Assembly (NCBI RefSeq): GCF_000473365.1
Contig: NZ_KI421517.1
Coordinates: forward strand, 2,319,504 to 2,383,503
Origin: Adhaeribacter aquaticus DSM 16391
GTDB taxonomy: Bacteria > Bacteroidota > Bacteroidia > Cytophagales > Hymenobacteraceae
Reading direction: 5' to 3'
DNA length: 64,000 bases
Positions 62,224-64,000 of this stretch are shown here, one piece after another. Each line of letters starts with the position of its first letter. Positions within the stretch are counted from its first letter, which is position 1. The translations under genes and the position numbers were made by a program. The notes below the pieces were generated by a model. It saw only the letters and a list, made by a program, of their open reading frames with translations. It did no database searches and was not told where the DNA came from.

Positions 62224-64000
62224 ATGGGAAAAATAATAGGAATTGACTTAGGTACTACCAACAGCTGCGTGGCCGTAATGGAAGGGAACGAGCCAGTGGT
62301 AATACCAAACAGCGAAGGCCGTAGAACAACACCTTCTATCGTAGCTTTCCTGGACAATGGTAACGGAGAACGCAAGGTAGGTGATCCGGCTAAGCGTCAG
62401 GCTATCACCAACCCACAAAATACAATCGCTTCTATTAAGCGTTTTATGGGTCGTGGTTATTCTGAAGTAACCGGCGAAACATCGCACGTGTCATACAATG
62501 TAGAAAGTGGTAGCAACAATACCGTACGCGTACGGATTGGCGACCGTCAGTATACACCACAAGAAATTTCGGCAATGGTTCTGCAAAAAATGAAGCAAAC
62601 TGCCGAAGATTATTTAGGTACAACGGTAACTGAAGCGGTTATTACTGTACCTGCTTACTTCAACGATGCCCAGCGTCAGGCTACCAAAGAAGCCGGTGCT
62701 ATTGCAGGTTTAGAAGTAAAACGGATTATAAACGAACCAACTGCTGCGGCATTAGCCTACGGCTTAGATAAAAAACATAGCGACCAGAAAATTGCCGTTT
62801 ATGACTTAGGTGGTGGTACATTCGATATCTCTATCCTGGAATTAGGTGACGGTGTATTTGAAGTACTTTCTACTAACGGTGATACGCACTTAGGTGGTGA
62901 TGACTTTGACCAGGTGATTATAGCTTGGTTAGCCGATGAGTTTAAAGCCGAAGAAAACATGGACCTGCGCCAGGATCCAATGGCTTTACAGCGTTTAAAA
63001 GAAGCGGCAGAAAAAGCAAAGGTTGAATTATCCAGCTCTAACGAGACCGAGATCAACTTACCTTATATTACCGCTACGCAAACCGGCCCGAAACACTTAG
63101 TACGTAAATTATCGCGTGCTAAATTCGAGCAATTAGCCGATGATTTAGTTCGTCGTTCGATGGAGCCTTGCCGCAAAGCCTTACAGGACGCTGGTTTATC
63201 GGCTTCCGATATCGACGAAGTAATCCTGGTAGGTGGTTCTACCCGTATTCCACGAATTCAGGAAGAAGTAGAGAAATTCTTTGGTAAAAAACCATCTAAA
63301 GGTGTTAACCCGGATGAAGTAGTAGCAATTGGTGCTGCTATCCAAGGTGGTGTATTAACCGGTGAAGTAAAAGACGTTCTTTTATTAGATGTAACGCCAC
63401 TTTCTTTAGGTATTGAAACCATGGGTGGTGTAATGACTAAATTAATTGAGTCTAACACAACCATTCCGAGCAAGAAATCAGAGACGTTCTCAACGGCTTC
63501 TGACAACCAGCCAAGCGTGGAAATTCACGTATTACAAGGTGAGCGCCCAATGGCCCGCGATAACCGCACCATCGGTCGTTTCCACTTATCTGATATTCCA
63601 CCAGCGCCACGTGGTGTTCCGCAAATCGAAGTAACCTTCGATATCGACGCCAACGGTATTCTGCACGTATCGGCTAAAGATAAAGGCACTGGTAAAGAGC
63701 AGAAAATCCGGATCGAAGCTTCTTCTGGTTTATCCGAAGCAGAAATCGAGCGGATGCGTAACGAGGCGAAAGCCAACGAAGAAGCGGATAAACGTGCGAA
63801 AGAAGAAATTGAAAAGCTGAACAGCGCTGACTCGATGATCTTCCAGACCGAGAAACAGCTGAAAGAATACGGTGATAAACTTTCTGCCGGTAATAAATCA
63901 GCTATTGAAGGTGCCTTAGCTCAGTTAAAAACGGCACATGGCTCTAAAGACTTAGCTGGTATTGATGCCGCTTTAGAAAGCCTGAACAACGCGTGGCAAG
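62224..64000 (+). CDS. dnaK: Chaperone DnaK (Hsp70), partial (3' end outside window)
   Basis: ATP-dependent chaperone; 592 codons are visible. ATPase motifs: [16 protein letters not shown] at the N-terminus, [11 protein letters not shown] near 175, [19 protein letters not shown] near 191, [11 protein letters not shown] near 340. The linker [16 protein letters not shown] near 385 precedes the substrate-binding beta domain, and the helical lid begins near 500. A glycine after Met is unusual but fits many Bacteroidota DnaK. It reads off the window end, so the C-terminal tail is not seen. Confidence 0.97.
   Translation, partial: MGKIIGIDLGTTNSCVAVMEGNEPVVIPNSEGRRTTPSIVAFLDNGNGERKVGDPAKRQAITNPQNTIASIKRFMGRGYSEVTGETSHVSYNVESGSNNTVRVRIGDRQYTPQEISAMVLQKMKQTAEDYLGTTVTEAVITVPAYFNDAQRQATKEAGAIAGLEVKRIINEPTAAALAYGLDKKHSDQKIAVYDLGGGTFDISILELGDGVFEVLSTNGDTHLGGDDFDQVIIAWLADEFKAEENMDLRQDPMALQRLKEAAEKAKVELSSSNETEINLPYITATQTGPKHLVRKLSRAKFEQLADDLVRRSMEPCRKALQDAGLSASDIDEVILVGGSTRIPRIQEEVEKFFGKKPSKGVNPDEVVAIGAAIQGGVLTGEVKDVLLLDVTPLSLGIETMGGVMTKLIESNTTIPSKKSETFSTASDNQPSVEIHVLQGERPMARDNRTIGRFHLSDIPPAPRGVPQIEVTFDIDANGILHVSAKDKGTGKEQKIRIEASSGLSEAEIERMRNEAKANEEADKRAKEEIEKLNSADSMIFQTEKQLKEYGDKLSAGNKSAIEGALAQLKTAHGSKDLAGIDAALESLNNAWQ

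Overview
The window looks like a chromosomal segment of a Bacteroidota bacterium, most likely order Cytophagales and family Hymenobacteraceae (Adhaeribacter/Pontibacter-like). This is inferred from TonB receptor plus DUF4249 lipoprotein pairs, -7 boxes of the TAnnTTTG type, sparse Shine-Dalgarno sequences, MacB/FtsX-type permeases, an M61 peptidase and moderate GC with very AT-rich spacers. No rRNA, tRNA, CRISPR array, prophage or complete insertion sequence was seen.

Layout. 1-6935: a sulfate-assimilation cluster. On the minus strand are cysH (cut by the window edge), a MoeB-rhodanese protein, cysQ and a small gene broken by a stop codon. On the plus strand are cysC-cysD-cysN and a SpoIIAA-like gene. 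7332-12675: sbcD and sbcC, the Mre11/Rad50-type nuclease. 12683-14065: a secreted NucA-like nuclease with a NuiA-like inhibitor. 14152-20345: universal stress protein, small membrane protein, a DUF protein, an HNH protein, an MFS transporter, a lipase-like lipoprotein and a histidine phosphatase. 20571-26463: thioredoxin, an NtrY/NtrX-like two-component system and a divergent FtsX/MacB permease. 26656-30654: M61 peptidase and small proteins. 31041-38460: a cluster of CheB-type genes, one of them a frameshifted pseudogene, ending in a CheB-CheR-PAS-histidine kinase. 38736-41884: TonB receptor and DUF4249 partner. 42027-48054: glutamate synthase gltB-gltD. 48595-54201: purine nucleoside phosphorylase, SppA, RarA and dihydrolipoyl dehydrogenase. 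54426-57726: two TPR proteins, a small secreted protein and fabG. 58220-61064: VWA membrane protein and pseudouridine synthase. 62224-end: dnaK, cut by the window edge.

The most notable find is upstream of the moeB-cysH unit. A promoter box is followed by a 31-codon ORF with four consecutive Cys codons, a candidate antiterminator segment inside that ORF, and an intrinsic terminator before moeB. Together these look like a complete ribosome-mediated, cysteine-sensing transcription attenuator. It would also tie the MoeB-rhodanese protein to cysteine supply rather than to molybdenum cofactor. Other points of interest are a nuclease/inhibitor pair, CheB proteins with a C-terminal zinc-ribbon-like module outside any chemotaxis operon, a sigma-54-like promoter in front of dnaK, and an inverted-repeat element in the long spacer before dnaK.

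The sulfur genes form a coherent pathway: CysDN adenylates sulfate, CysC phosphorylates APS, CysH reduces it to sulfite, and CysQ removes the PAP by-product. Most of the rest is ordinary housekeeping and envelope gene content.
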